Source of the DNA: an uncultured Bacilli bacterium
GTDB lineage: Bacteria; Bacillota_I; Bacilli_A; RF39; UBA660
Direction: 5' to 3'
Length of the DNA: 36,202 nucleotides
NCBI GenBank assembly: GCA_947601485.1
Contig: CANQGF010000006.1
Location: forward strand, 1 to 36,202
The stretch's first letter is position 1. Each line of letters starts with the position of its first letter. Below are positions 16,960-25,039 of the stretch, in pieces. The notes below the pieces were generated by a model. It was not told where the DNA came from. It saw nothing but the letters and a program-made list of their open reading frames with translations, and did no database searches. Position numbers and translations under genes: made by a program.

Positions 16960-18117
16960 ATGAATGCAATAATGAGCGAAAAAGATGAAATAGTTATGAA
17001 ACTTGTCCACTATTTTGTTACAGAAGAGGATTATACCCCGATTAACGTTCAAGGGGCTAAAGATGAAATTTGGTTAGAAAATCTTCAAGGTCCTTATAAA
17101 ATAATTCGTATTAATTCTAAATATATTCATAATAATGAACAATTTGATTTTGATATATACAGAATGAATTATGTAGTTAAACAAATTAAAAGAAAAACAT
17201 TATCTTTAAAAATGAATGTTTTAAATATATGTCTAGATTTAGGAAATGCCGTTAATATTGATGAAAATGCAAAAAATATTCAAACAGTTAATGTCAGTAG
17301 TATTAATGATATTAAGAAAAATAATATTATTAAAAATGTCTTTCCAAAAGTTAAAGAAATGATTTTTAAAAAGAGTAATGGTATGCAAAGTTTTGAAGAT
17401 TTTATTCATATAACGGAAGATATCAATGACACAACTGATGCTAAAAATAAAAAATATGAAAAAGTTTTTAAACCCAAAAAAATTATTATTACTAAAATAT
17501 TAATATTACTTTGTATTGTTATGTATTTAGTTACTCTTTTTATTAGTGATGATTTTAACGAAGCCTTAGTTTTATTAGGAGCTAATAATCGTGGTTTAGT
17601 CTTAAACGGTGGAGTTTGGCGTTTAATTGCATCTGCCTTTTTACATGGTAATTTACTTCATTTAGTAGTTAATATGTATTCATTATGGATAATTGGTAGT
17701 CAAGTTGAAACTTATATTGGAAGATGGAAATTCTTATTTATCTATATATTAAGTGCTTTAATGGGTAATTTAATGAGTATGGTTTTTCTAGGAGATTACA
17801 ATATGTCTATTGGAGCATCCGGAGCAATATTTGGTTTAATGGGCTCTTTATTGTATTTTGGTTATCATTATCGTCTTTATTTATCAAGTGCTTTAACTAC
17901 ACAAATAATTCCAATTATTGTTTTAAATTTAGTTCTAGGTTTTATGGTAAGTGGAATAGATAATGCTGCCCATATTGGTGGTTTAATTGGTGGTTATTTT
18001 GCTACCATGATTGTAGGAATTAAATATAAAAGTAAAAAATCAGAAACAATCAATGGTATTATTGTTTACACGATTTTAGCTATTTTCTTATTCTTTATGG
18101 CTTATAAAATTGCTTAA
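16960..18117 (+). CDS. Rhomboid-family intramembrane serine protease with a long cytosolic N-terminal domain
   Basis: Cleaves membrane proteins within the bilayer. The first ~170 residues form a soluble N-terminal domain. Six or seven hydrophobic segments follow, with WRLIASAFLHGNLLHLVVNM, the catalytic serine box SIGASGAIFG (Ser287 from ATG 16960) and the catalytic histidine in NAAHIGGLIGG (His338). The architecture matches the GluP/YqgP type of Bacillus, which also carries an N-terminal domain. 385 residues. ATG 16960 lies 8 bases after AAAGGAG. Substrates unknown; the family is linked to membrane protein quality control. Confidence 0.9.
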   Translation: MNAIMSEKDEIVMKLVHYFVTEEDYTPINVQGAKDEIWLENLQGPYKIIRINSKYIHNNEQFDFDIYRMNYVVKQIKRKTLSLKMNVLNICLDLGNAVNIDENAKNIQTVNVSSINDIKKNNIIKNVFPKVKEMIFKKSNGMQSFEDFIHITEDINDTTDAKNKKYEKVFKPKKIIITKILILLCIVMYLVTLFISDDFNEALVLLGANNRGLVLNGGVWRLIASAFLHGNLLHLVVNMYSLWIIGSQVETYIGRWKFLFIYILSALMGNLMSMVFLGDYNMSIGASGAIFGLMGSLLYFGYHYRLYLSSALTTQIIPIIVLNLVLGFMVSGIDNAAHIGGLIGGYFATMIVGIKYKSKKSETINGIIVYTILAIFLFFMAYKIA

Positions 18118-18131
18118 ATTTAGTATATTAG

Positions 18132-18175
18132 CCCCTTCACTTTAAAATATTTCGCATATCTTATTAGTGAAGGGG
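18132..18175 (+). promoter_or_regulatory. Hairpin sequestering the ribosome site of the M23 gene
   Basis: CCCCTTCACT (18132-18141) pairs perfectly with AGTGAAGGGG (18166-18175) across a 24-base loop. The right arm contains the AAGGGGG ribosome site of the TTG start at 18183, and a T-rich stretch follows. It can be read as a terminator of the rhomboid gene, a translational block, or both. The loop contains CATATCTTA (18155-18163), which fits a sigma-K -10. Confidence 0.6.
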
Positions 18176-18182
18176 GTTATTT

Positions 18183-18914
18183 TTGCAATTATTAAGTGTT
18201 CAAAATCCTGTTTTAAAAAAAGGTGTTCATTATATTACTCAAGATTATAAAACAAGAGAAGATGCAAATCATGAAGGAATTGATATGATTGGTAAAAATA
18301 AAGCAACGGATGATATTATTGCCATTTCTGATGGGATAGTTTATGATACAGGATATAATGATAAAGCTGGTTATTATGTTGAATTACAGCATCAAAATAA
18401 TTTAATTACTCGATATTTACATATGAAAAAGAACACGATAAAAGTAAAAAAAGATGATATAGTTGTTAAAGGGCAAACCTTGGGAAAAATGGGTTCAACT
18501 GGTGATTCGACTGGGGCTCATTTACACTTTGCGGTTTTTACTTTAGATAGAATACCACTTGACCCACTTCCATACCTCCAAGGTAAACTAGAATTTAATT
18601 CCGATTATTTCCGCATATTTGTAAAAGGTGTTCAATCTTCTTTGGGGGCAAAAGTTGATGGACTCCCAGGTAAAGAGACTTTAAAAAAAACAATCACAGT
18701 TTCCAATAAAGTAAATCGTAAACATAAAGTAGTTAAATTTATCCAAGATTATTTATATAATTTAGGTTATACTGAAGTAGGACCATCTGATGGCATAGCG
18801 GGTCCTAAATTTACCAAAGCTGTAAAACATTTTCAAAAAGATAATGGATGCGCTTCTGATGGTATTATTACTAAACAAAATAAAACATGGAAAAAGTTGC
18901 TCAAATTACTTTAA
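18183..18914 (+). CDS. M23 peptidoglycan endopeptidase with C-terminal peptidoglycan-binding domain, no signal peptide
   Basis: LytM-type zinc endopeptidase. The metal ligands are visible: NHEGIDMIG (His30, Asp34), the YLHM histidine (80), and GAHLHFAV (His113, His115). A peptidoglycan-binding fold follows (about residues 145-243, with two short DG.(P/A)G(K/P) turns). There is no signal peptide or membrane anchor, so it would act after cell lysis or reach the wall by another route, as with phage endolysins or mother-cell lytic enzymes. The TTG start is 6 bases after AAGGGGG, which lies within a hairpin. 243 residues. A prophage origin is possible but no other phage genes are nearby. Confidence 0.88.
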   Translation: MQLLSVQNPVLKKGVHYITQDYKTREDANHEGIDMIGKNKATDDIIAISDGIVYDTGYNDKAGYYVELQHQNNLITRYLHMKKNTIKVKKDDIVVKGQTLGKMGSTGDSTGAHLHFAVFTLDRIPLDPLPYLQGKLEFNSDYFRIFVKGVQSSLGAKVDGLPGKETLKKTITVSNKVNRKHKVVKFIQDYLYNLGYTEVGPSDGIAGPKFTKAVKHFQKDNGCASDGIITKQNKTWKKLLKLL

Positions 18915-18920
18915 TATTCT

Positions 18921-18952
18921 AAAAAATAGTGGTGTAAAAGCCATTATTTTTT
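18921..18952. terminator. Bidirectional terminator, M23 gene / DUF368 gene
   Basis: AAAAAATAGTGG (18921-18932) pairs with CCATTATTTTTT (18941-18952), one G-T pair, 8-base loop; A and T runs serve both converging genes. Confidence 0.8.
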
Positions 18953-18958
18953 GATGAT

Positions 18959-19747
18959 TTAGGAACTTAAATAATATGAAATAATAAAACTTAATATAGC
19001 TATAATAATACTTATAATGTTTATATTACCTGGATAAATAAACAAAATAGATGAAATAATAAAGCCAATAATAGCACTATAAGTATAGCAAAAATGTCTT
19101 TTTAATAAATAATCCATCAGTTTAAGAATAAGATAACCACTAATTAAAAAAGATATAATAAAAGGAATAAATATTATAATAGTCTTAATATTGATAGCTA
19201 AAGGATTAGAAATAATGCCAAGAAAATATTTATAAATTCCTAAAAACATTAAAAGTGATGCTCCACTTATGCCAGGAACAATTTTACCAATAGCATAAAA
19301 AATACCTGCTATGGTCATTTTAAAAATACTAGGGTTACTAATAATTTCTTTAGTATTTTTTTCAAATATATATAAAATAATGCCCAAGATAAAAGAAATT
19401 ATAAAAGGTATTATAGCTAAATTTCTTTTAGTTTTATTTTTTATTTCTTTAAGTAAGTAGGGTATACATCCTAAAATTAAACCAATAAAAACATAAGAGA
19501 TAAACATTAAACGAAAGTTAAGAAGATATAAAATAATTTTACTAAAAAATAAGATACTTATTAAAATACCAACAACTAATGGAGTTAAATACAGTATATT
19601 ATTTTTAAAATCTTTATTAATATTTAGAATTCTTCTAATTATTTCATCATATATTCCTAGAATAGTAGCTAAAACTCCGCCCGATACTCCGGGAATAATA
19701 AAGCCAATCCCAATAATTATTCCAAAAATAAAGTTCTGTAAAATCAT
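18959..19747 (-). CDS. DUF368 / PopT-family undecaprenyl-phosphate transporter
   Basis: Polytopic membrane protein of 262 residues with eight or so hydrophobic segments. The family hallmark appears twice in inverted-repeat fashion: FIIPGVSGGVLATILGIY (residues 17-34) and KIVPGISGASLLMFLGIY (about 155-172). DUF368 proteins (PopT) have been shown in other bacteria to return undecaprenyl phosphate across the membrane for reuse in wall synthesis. GAGGT precedes the ATG on the reverse strand. It is divergent from the SanA-like gene, with 68 bases between the starts. Confidence 0.88.
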   Translation of the reverse strand: MILQNFIFGIIIGIGFIIPGVSGGVLATILGIYDEIIRRILNINKDFKNNILYLTPLVVGILISILFFSKIILYLLNFRLMFISYVFIGLILGCIPYLLKEIKNKTKRNLAIIPFIISFILGIILYIFEKNTKEIISNPSIFKMTIAGIFYAIGKIVPGISGASLLMFLGIYKYFLGIISNPLAINIKTIIIFIPFIISFLISGYLILKLMDYLLKRHFCYTYSAIIGFIISSILFIYPGNINIISIIIAILSFIISYYLSS

Positions 19748-19815
19748 TTAAAATACCTCTTTATAATATGTATTAAAAAATAATTTATGTTATACTTACA
19801 AATGGGTGATAATAA

Positions 19816-20406
19816 TTGAAAAAATTTTTAAAAATAATATTAATTTTTGTTTTAGTTATCATATTAATGCTAGTTATTATAAATAGTATAGTTATTATTA
19901 GTACAAGTAAACAAATATATGAAAATGATGAAATTGCTCAAATAAATGATACTTATGATATAGGGATGGTTTTGGGATGTGGTATTAAAAATAATAAACC
20001 CAGTTTAATGCTTAAAGATAGACTTGATACAGCGATTAAATTATATGAAGAGGGAATTATTAAAAATATTTTAATTAGTGGGGATGAACATGATAATTAT
20101 AGTGAAGTTAAAGTAATGAAGAATTATCTATTAGAAAATAATATTAATGAAGAAGTTATTTTAGAAGATAAGAAAGGTTATAATACTTCTCAAAGTATGA
20201 TTAATTATAAAGATAGTTATTTAGATAAAAGTTTAATTATAATTACTCAAAAATATCATATGTATCGTTCTTTATATATTAGTAAAAAGTTCAATTTAGA
20301 TTCCATTGGAGTTAGTGCTAAAAATGCTAGATATTATGGACAATTTTTAAGAGATATAAGAGAAATAGTAGCTAGATGTAAAGATTTCTTACAATATTTA
20401 TTTTAA
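19816..20406 (+). CDS. SanA/YdcF-like DUF218 membrane-anchored protein
   Basis: 196 residues: an N-terminal membrane helix (about 4-28) and a DUF218 domain with DIGMVLGCGIKNNKPS, then DRLDTAIKLYEEG, ILISGDEH, and a YNTSQSM...IITQKYHMYRS segment, all typical of the SanA/YdcF family. Family members affect envelope integrity or vancomycin sensitivity, but the reaction is uncertain. The TTG start follows GGGTGAT with 5 bases of spacing. Confidence 0.82.
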   Translation: MKKFLKIILIFVLVIILMLVIINSIVIISTSKQIYENDEIAQINDTYDIGMVLGCGIKNNKPSLMLKDRLDTAIKLYEEGIIKNILISGDEHDNYSEVKVMKNYLLENNINEEVILEDKKGYNTSQSMINYKDSYLDKSLIIITQKYHMYRSLYISKKFNLDSIGVSAKNARYYGQFLRDIREIVARCKDFLQYLF

Positions 20407-20423
20407 TCAATTTAACTTACAAA

Positions 20424-20456
20424 TAAAAAACTGACAGACCTAAGTCTTTGTCAGTT
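20424..20456 (-). terminator. spoIVB terminator (reverse strand)
   Basis: On the reverse strand AACTGACA-aa-GAC, loop, GTC-TGTCAGTT is followed by TTTTATTT, directly after the spoIVB stop codon. Confidence 0.85.
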
Positions 20457-21434
20457 CTAAATATTGTTTTTTTCTCCTTCTTCTAACATTTTAGTAATAA
20501 ATAAACCGTAACCACTAGTTGGATTATCAACAATAACATGGGTTACAACACCAATAATTTTACCATTTTGCATAATTGGTGATCCACTCATTCCTTGAAC
20601 AACTCCACCTGTTTTATCTAATAAATTTTTATCTGTAATTTCAAAAGTAATATTTTTGGTATCACTAGTTTCATTGATTTTTTTGATTTTTATTTTAAAT
20701 TCTTCAACCTTTTCACCATCTAATACGGTATATAAAGTAGCATCTCCTATTTTAACATCATCTTTTGTACCAACCGGAACTAATTTTAAATCATTAATTC
20801 CTTTATTGTAAGTGCCAAAAATACCATGATTTGTATTTTTTATAATATTACCATACACCGTATTGTAATAATATTTAGCATTCTTACTGCCAGCTGTGCC
20901 AACTGCTGATTTATCAATAGAAACTATTTTATTTTTAAAAATTAGTCCTGTTTTAATTTCAACCATTTGTTTACTGCTGCTTTCAACAACCTCGTGACCT
21001 AAAGCCCCAAAAATTTTTGTTTCAGGATCAATATAAGTAAGTGTTCCAATTCCAAGAATACTATCTTTAACATACAAGCCAGTTTTATAAACGCCATCAT
21101 CTAATACTAAAGGAAGCATGGTATCATATTCTTTGTTACCTCTTCTATAAGTAACTTTAGCAACTCCTTCGCTCGTATATTTTTCGATTTCATTAGTTAA
21201 CTCATTTAAACTATTAATTTCGACGTTATTGATTTTTTCAATATAATCACCAACTTGTAAATTGGGGTTTCCTTTATTAAGTTTACCATCAATTTGATAG
21301 AAGCCTACAATTAAAACACCTTTACAGTCCAATTCTATCCCTAATGTATTTCCTCCTAAATAGATTTTATCAGAATAAGCGCTAACCTCTAAAGGCACTA
21401 AAAAAATGCAGAGAAATAATAATAATTTTTTCAT
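20457..21434 (-). CDS. spoIVB: SpoIVB, forespore signalling serine protease (family S55)
   Basis: Forespore-secreted protease that, in Bacillus, cleaves SpoIVFA to release pro-sigma-K processing in the mother cell. It has a signal peptide/membrane anchor (residues 1-19), a PDZ domain (about 30-110), then the S55 domain: FGALGHEV (likely catalytic His147) and VVQGMSGSPIMQNGKIIG with the GMSGS serine box (281-285), followed by THVIVDNPTSGYG. 325 residues from ATG 21434, preceded on the reverse strand by AAGGTGAT; the GTG at 21443 is part of that ribosome site. It is shorter than I recall for the Bacillus protein. A CATAATA (21460-21454) resembles a sigma-G -10, but no matching -35 is present. 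No spo0A or recN neighbour here. Confidence 0.93.
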   Translation of the reverse strand: MKKLLLFLCIFLVPLEVSAYSDKIYLGGNTLGIELDCKGVLIVGFYQIDGKLNKGNPNLQVGDYIEKINNVEINSLNELTNEIEKYTSEGVAKVTYRRGNKEYDTMLPLVLDDGVYKTGLYVKDSILGIGTLTYIDPETKIFGALGHEVVESSSKQMVEIKTGLIFKNKIVSIDKSAVGTAGSKNAKYYYNTVYGNIIKNTNHGIFGTYNKGINDLKLVPVGTKDDVKIGDATLYTVLDGEKVEEFKIKIKKINETSDTKNITFEITDKNLLDKTGGVVQGMSGSPIMQNGKIIGVVTHVIVDNPTSGYGLFITKMLEEGEKNNI

Positions 21435-21481
21435 TTTTATCACCTTACATTTTTATTATGGTTGATAGAGTTTAAAATAAA

Positions 21482-21515
21482 AAACCAATATATGGTTATT
21501 ACCAATTATTGGTTT
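21482..21515. repeat. Inverted repeat in the spoIVB upstream region
   Basis: AAACCAATA (21482-21490) and TATTGGTTT (21507-21515) form a 9-bp inverted repeat; the right part also contains the palindrome ACCAATTATTGGT. It could be an operator or hairpin. The rest of 21435-21607 shows no gene. Confidence 0.4.
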
Positions 21516-21607
21516 GCTATAAAAAGGAGAAAAAACTTAACTTCTTTTTTCATTTGTTAATTATTTGTCAAATAAGAATAAATGTTTGTATTTTTATTAA
21601 AAAGTAC

Positions 21608-21637
21608 TTGAATACGAACAAAGATTTGTGATAAGAT
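21608..21637 (+). promoter_or_regulatory. Promoter of the 50-residue membrane peptide
   Basis: TTGAAT at 21608-21613, 18-base spacer, TAAGAT at 21632-21637 with an extended -10 (TGaTAAGAT). Confidence 0.6.
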
Positions 21638-21662
21638 ATTAACGAAAAGAAGGAGTGATATT

Positions 21663-21815
21663 ATGAGAAAAACATTATTGAATTTAGGAGGGCTTATATT
21701 ATTTTATTTAGTATTTGTTTTTGGGATAATTCTCCTTAATATGCGCTTTAGAGAGCTTAATCAGGATATTAGTTTCAGCAATTTAAATAATTATAGCGAT
21801 ATTGTTATAAAGTAA
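21663..21815 (+). CDS. Small single-pass membrane protein, 50 residues
   Basis: ATG 21663 follows GAAGGAGTGATATT, one of the best ribosome sites in the window. The product has a basic start (MRKTLLN), one hydrophobic helix (about residues 5-26) and a polar tail ending in SDIVIK. It has its own promoter, and no larger gene competes for the region. Expression is well supported; function is unknown. It could be a membrane-acting regulatory peptide or a sporulation peptide given the nearby spoIVB, but nothing in the sequence decides this. Confidence 0.7.
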   Translation: MRKTLLNLGGLILFYLVFVFGIILLNMRFRELNQDISFSNLNNYSDIVIK

Positions 21816-21835
21816 GTAAAGCACTAGTTAATTAA

Positions 21836-21864
21836 TTGTTTTATTTAAAAAATGAGTATATAAT
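21836..21864 (+). promoter_or_regulatory. Promoter of the glycosyltransferase gene
   Basis: TTGTTT at 21836-21841, 17-base spacer, TATAAT at 21859-21864. The predicted transcript starts around the GAGGGAT ribosome site at 21871-21877, giving a very short leader. Confidence 0.6.
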
Positions 21865-21880
21865 TAATATGAGGGATAAT

Positions 21881-23008
21881 ATGAAAAAGAAAATATTGGT
21901 TATGTATGCTCGATACGGATCAGGTCATAAAGCCATTGCTGAATATGTAGCATCATACATTGCGACACATAATGATTTTGATGTAAAAATGATTGACATT
22001 ACTGACTATGGTAATATATTAGCTAAGTTTACTGTTAAAACCTTTGATTTTGTTTTAAATCATCATCATGAAATGCTTTTTAATATGGGTTATGAACTTG
22101 CTGATAATCGTCTTACTTCTTTAGGTAATGGTCTTTTAACTTCAAAATTTTATGATAGTAAAAAGTTAAGAGATGAAATAGTAACGTTTAATCCCGATGT
22201 TACTATATCTACTCATTTTTATTGCAGTAATTTAATTACTTATTATAATAAACAAGGTTTAATTAAAAGTCGATTATTTACAATTATTACTGATTATCGG
22301 GCTCATGAATTTTGGATTAAAAATAAACAGTTAGAAGATGGCTATATTGTTGGTAATAAAATGGTGAAGGAAGAATTAATTAAAAGGGGTGTAGATAGTA
22401 AAAAAATATATCCTTATGGACTTCCTTTAAATATTACTAAAATTAGTAATTTAGATAAGGAAGAAGTAATTTATCAAAGATATAAATTAAAAAATAATGT
22501 TAAAAATTATTTATTTTTTGGTGGCTCATCTAGTGGTAGTATGTATTATTATAATTATTTTAAAGCCATAGCTAGTTTGAATTTACCAGTTAATATTATT
22601 TTTATTTGTGGCAAGAATGCTAAATTGAAGAAAAAATGTGATGCTTATGTTAAAAAGAATCATATTGAAAATATTTTAGTCTTTGGTTATTCAACCGATG
22701 TTTTAAATTTAATGAAAATTAGTGATCTTGTTATTAGTAAGCCAGGCGGAGCAACTGTTACAGAATGTTTGGAAATGAAAGTACCAATGTTATTAGTTCC
22801 AGGTATTGGTGGTCAAGAAAAATATAATGCTAGATTTATTGCAAGTAAAAAATATGGTCTTAAAGTAAGAGGTGTTTGGTCTTTTAAACGTAAGTTAAAA
22901 AGAATTACTCGTAATCCATCTCTTTTAAAGAAAATGGAAGAAAGACTAAATTTGCTTGATAATAATGAATCAGTAGTTAAGATTAATAATTTAATTAAAA
23001 GAGTTTAA
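21881..23008 (+). CDS. UgtP/MGDG-synthase-family glycosyltransferase (GT28)
   Basis: GT-B glycosyltransferase that probably adds sugar to diacylglycerol, making glycolipid for the membrane or a lipoteichoic-acid anchor. The N-terminus has ILVMYARYGSGHKAIAEYV, the acceptor-domain signature of MGDG synthases. The C-terminal donor-binding half has YLFFGGSSSGS and SDLVISKPGGATVTECLEM, with VPGIGGQEKYNA further on. About 375 residues from ATG 21881, which follows GAGGGAT; the in-frame TTG at 21836 lies in the promoter. Only 16 bases separate it from the transketolase-like gene, so the two are probably co-transcribed. Sugar donor and acceptor are inferred. Confidence 0.88.
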   Translation: MKKKILVMYARYGSGHKAIAEYVASYIATHNDFDVKMIDITDYGNILAKFTVKTFDFVLNHHHEMLFNMGYELADNRLTSLGNGLLTSKFYDSKKLRDEIVTFNPDVTISTHFYCSNLITYYNKQGLIKSRLFTIITDYRAHEFWIKNKQLEDGYIVGNKMVKEELIKRGVDSKKIYPYGLPLNITKISNLDKEEVIYQRYKLKNNVKNYLFFGGSSSGSMYYYNYFKAIASLNLPVNIIFICGKNAKLKKKCDAYVKKNHIENILVFGYSTDVLNLMKISDLVISKPGGATVTECLEMKVPMLLVPGIGGQEKYNARFIASKKYGLKVRGVWSFKRKLKRITRNPSLLKKMEERLNLLDNNESVVKINNLIKRV

Positions 23009-23024
23009 ATAAGTAGGAGTATTT

Positions 23025-24983
23025 ATGAGCAAAATAGAAGATAGTATAATTAATAATTTAAAAATATTAGCATTAGATATGATATCATCTTCTGGGAGTG
23101 GTGATGCTGGGATTATATTTTCCGGAGCCAATATTTTTTATGATTTGTTTATGAATCATTTAATATATGATCCCAATGATATTAATTTTATTAATAAAGA
23201 TCGTATTTTAGTGTCTAATCGTCTTTTACCATTATTATATAGTTGTAATTATTTATTTTACAAAGATATGTCTTTAGATGATTTAAAAGATTATAAAAGT
23301 TTTAAATCAGATTTAAGTGGTAATGCCAAAAAGAATAGTATCATCAATTATAGTAGCCTTTATAGTGGCGATGTTATATCATCCTCTGTTGGTATTGCCT
23401 TAGGCGAAAGATATTTAAAAAGTTTAGTTAATTTTGAAAACAATAAAAGTAAATTGGTTGATTTTAAAACTTATTGTGTTGTAACTTTAGAAGATCTAAT
23501 GAGTGGTATTGCTTATGAAGCAATGAGTTTTGCAAGTGCTCACGAATTAAATAATTTAATCTTTATTGTTATTAAAGATGAAGTTAGTAAAGATTCAAGT
23601 AATAAAGAAACTTTTAAAGAAGATTTAAAAGATCGTTTTATGTCTTTAAAATTTAATGTCGAGGAAATAAATGATAATTTAGGTACCATTGATGGTGCGA
23701 TTGCTGATGCTAAAGAAAGTAAAAAACCATCTGTTATAATAGTAAAAAGCCTTTATGGTAAATCTTCATCTATTGAAAATAGTAATAAATTATATAATAA
23801 ACCTTTAAATAAAGAAGAAATGGATAATTTAAGAAATAAATATCAAATTAATGCGCCCTTTGAAGTTAATAGTAATATAATTAATGAAATAAGAAAAACT
23901 ACTAGTAAACGTTTAAGTAAATATTTAATGAATTATCAAAGTCTAAAGCAAAATAGTATGGGTGATTTAAAAATTAGGGAAATAATTGATTTTCTAACTA
24001 AAGGCCATGTTGATATTGAACTTAATCCGGACAATATAAAAATTAATGATGAATATGAAGAAGAATTATTAAAAAGCAATAATCGAATATTAAATTTAGT
24101 TGCTAGTAAAAGTCCTTTTGTTTTAAGTGCTAGTGATGATAATTTTATTTATACTTTAAGTGAAATTAATAAAGCACAAATAATGACTAAAGAATGCCCT
24201 ATAGGAAGAAATATTTTAATTGGAAATCGACCTTTAGCTTTAGGAGGAATAACTTGTGGACTTGCTTTTTTAGGCTTTAAAGTTTTTGTTAGTACCCCTT
24301 TAGTTAATGAATCACTACTTAAAAGTTTTATTAAAATTAGTGCCTTAAATAATTTGGATATTACTTATATTTTTACAGATGATACTTTTACTAATGCCTA
24401 TTTAGATAATGAATATCATGCTGATAATGAATTAAATGATTTAAGAAGTATTAGTAATTTAGTTGTTTATCGTCCCGGTGATGTTAATGAAGTAATTGGT
24501 TCTTATTATACAATAGGTAAATTAAATAAAACTAGCGCTATAATTGTTGGTAGTAGTAGAGTGCCCAAATTAAAAGGAACAAATGAAAAATATGTTTTAG
24601 CAGGGGCATATCGTATCAAAAAAGAAAGTGATAAACTTGATGCAATCATTATTACAAGTGGTAGTGAAATTATTTTAGCTTTAAGAATTGTAGATGAGTT
24701 AAAAGATTTTAATTTATCTTTTAGAGTTGTTTCTATGCCATCAGCTAATTTATTTGCTATGCAAAGTGAAAAGTATCAAAAAATGCTTTTGCCTAATGAT
24801 GTTAAAACTTTTATACTAGAATTTAGTAATTCAAAATCTTTAGAAAAATATGCAACAAATAAGGACTACATATTTGGGGTAGATGACTTTTTTGTGGGAG
24901 GAACTAAAGAAGAAAAATTAAATTACTATCATCTTAATATAGATGCGATTAAGACTAAAATGATTGAATTATTAAAAAAATAA
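23025..24983 (+). CDS. Transketolase-like protein, catalytic and cofactor residues lost (probable pseudoenzyme)
   Basis: 652 residues, full transketolase length, with the three-domain order preserved: N-terminal ThDP-type domain (to ~280), pyrimidine-type domain (~355-510) and C-terminal domain (~535-652). Fold-level matches include INKDRILVSN, YEAMSFASAHELNNLIF, GGITCGLAFLGFKVFVST and NLVVYRPGDVNE. Yet key residues are replaced: the SGHPG histidine is D27 (SGDAG), the SxGH histidine becomes L67, the GDG motif of the magnesium/diphosphate site reads T154-L-E156 with the partner Asn as E186, and the REHAM/REFGM catalytic glutamate region reads GNRPLALGG (400-408) with no Glu. It is therefore unlikely to be an active transketolase. 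The reading frame is intact and the SirA-like gene follows, as tkt precedes sirA in Bacillus. Confidence 0.88.
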   Translation: MSKIEDSIINNLKILALDMISSSGSGDAGIIFSGANIFYDLFMNHLIYDPNDINFINKDRILVSNRLLPLLYSCNYLFYKDMSLDDLKDYKSFKSDLSGNAKKNSIINYSSLYSGDVISSSVGIALGERYLKSLVNFENNKSKLVDFKTYCVVTLEDLMSGIAYEAMSFASAHELNNLIFIVIKDEVSKDSSNKETFKEDLKDRFMSLKFNVEEINDNLGTIDGAIADAKESKKPSVIIVKSLYGKSSSIENSNKLYNKPLNKEEMDNLRNKYQINAPFEVNSNIINEIRKTTSKRLSKYLMNYQSLKQNSMGDLKIREIIDFLTKGHVDIELNPDNIKINDEYEEELLKSNNRILNLVASKSPFVLSASDDNFIYTLSEINKAQIMTKECPIGRNILIGNRPLALGGITCGLAFLGFKVFVSTPLVNESLLKSFIKISALNNLDITYIFTDDTFTNAYLDNEYHADNELNDLRSISNLVVYRPGDVNEVIGSYYTIGKLNKTSAIIVGSSRVPKLKGTNEKYVLAGAYRIKKESDKLDAIIITSGSEIILALRIVDELKDFNLSFRVVSMPSANLFAMQSEKYQKMLLPNDVKTFILEFSNSKSLEKYATNKDYIFGVDDFFVGGTKEEKLNYYHLNIDAIKTKMIELLKK

Positions 24984-24987
24984 TTTC

Positions 24988-24994
24988 TTCGACA
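24988..24994 (-). promoter_or_regulatory. Spo0A binding site (0A box) upstream of the SirA-like gene
   Basis: TTCGACA on the + strand is a perfect TGTCGAA 0A box on the reverse strand. It lies about 44-50 bases before the transcription start predicted from TATAAT at 25026-25031. Spo0A directly activates sirA in Bacillus, so position and target agree. Confidence 0.55.
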
Positions 24995-25010
24995 CAAACT
25001 TACAATTATT

Positions 25011-25039
25011 TTAAAACTATTTTTATATAATAGTTTTAA
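25011..25039 (+). repeat. 10-bp perfect inverted repeat over the sirA -10 and ribosome site
   Basis: TTAAAACTAT (25011-25020) and ATAGTTTTAA (25030-25039) with a 9-base loop. The repeat includes the TATAAT at 25026-25031 and the first bases of the AAGGTGAT ribosome site (25038-25045). No T-run follows on the + strand, so it is a poor terminator for the upstream gene and may be an operator. Confidence 0.55.

Noticed and set aside
21434-21460. Sigma-G promoter for spoIVB
   Set aside because: CATAATA fits the -10 but no GHATR-like -35 lies at 16-19 bases, so it is not listed as a promoter.
24872-25010. Terminator after the transketolase-like gene
   Set aside because: The nearest hairpin (25011-25039) lacks a T-run, so read-through into the SirA-like gene is possible.
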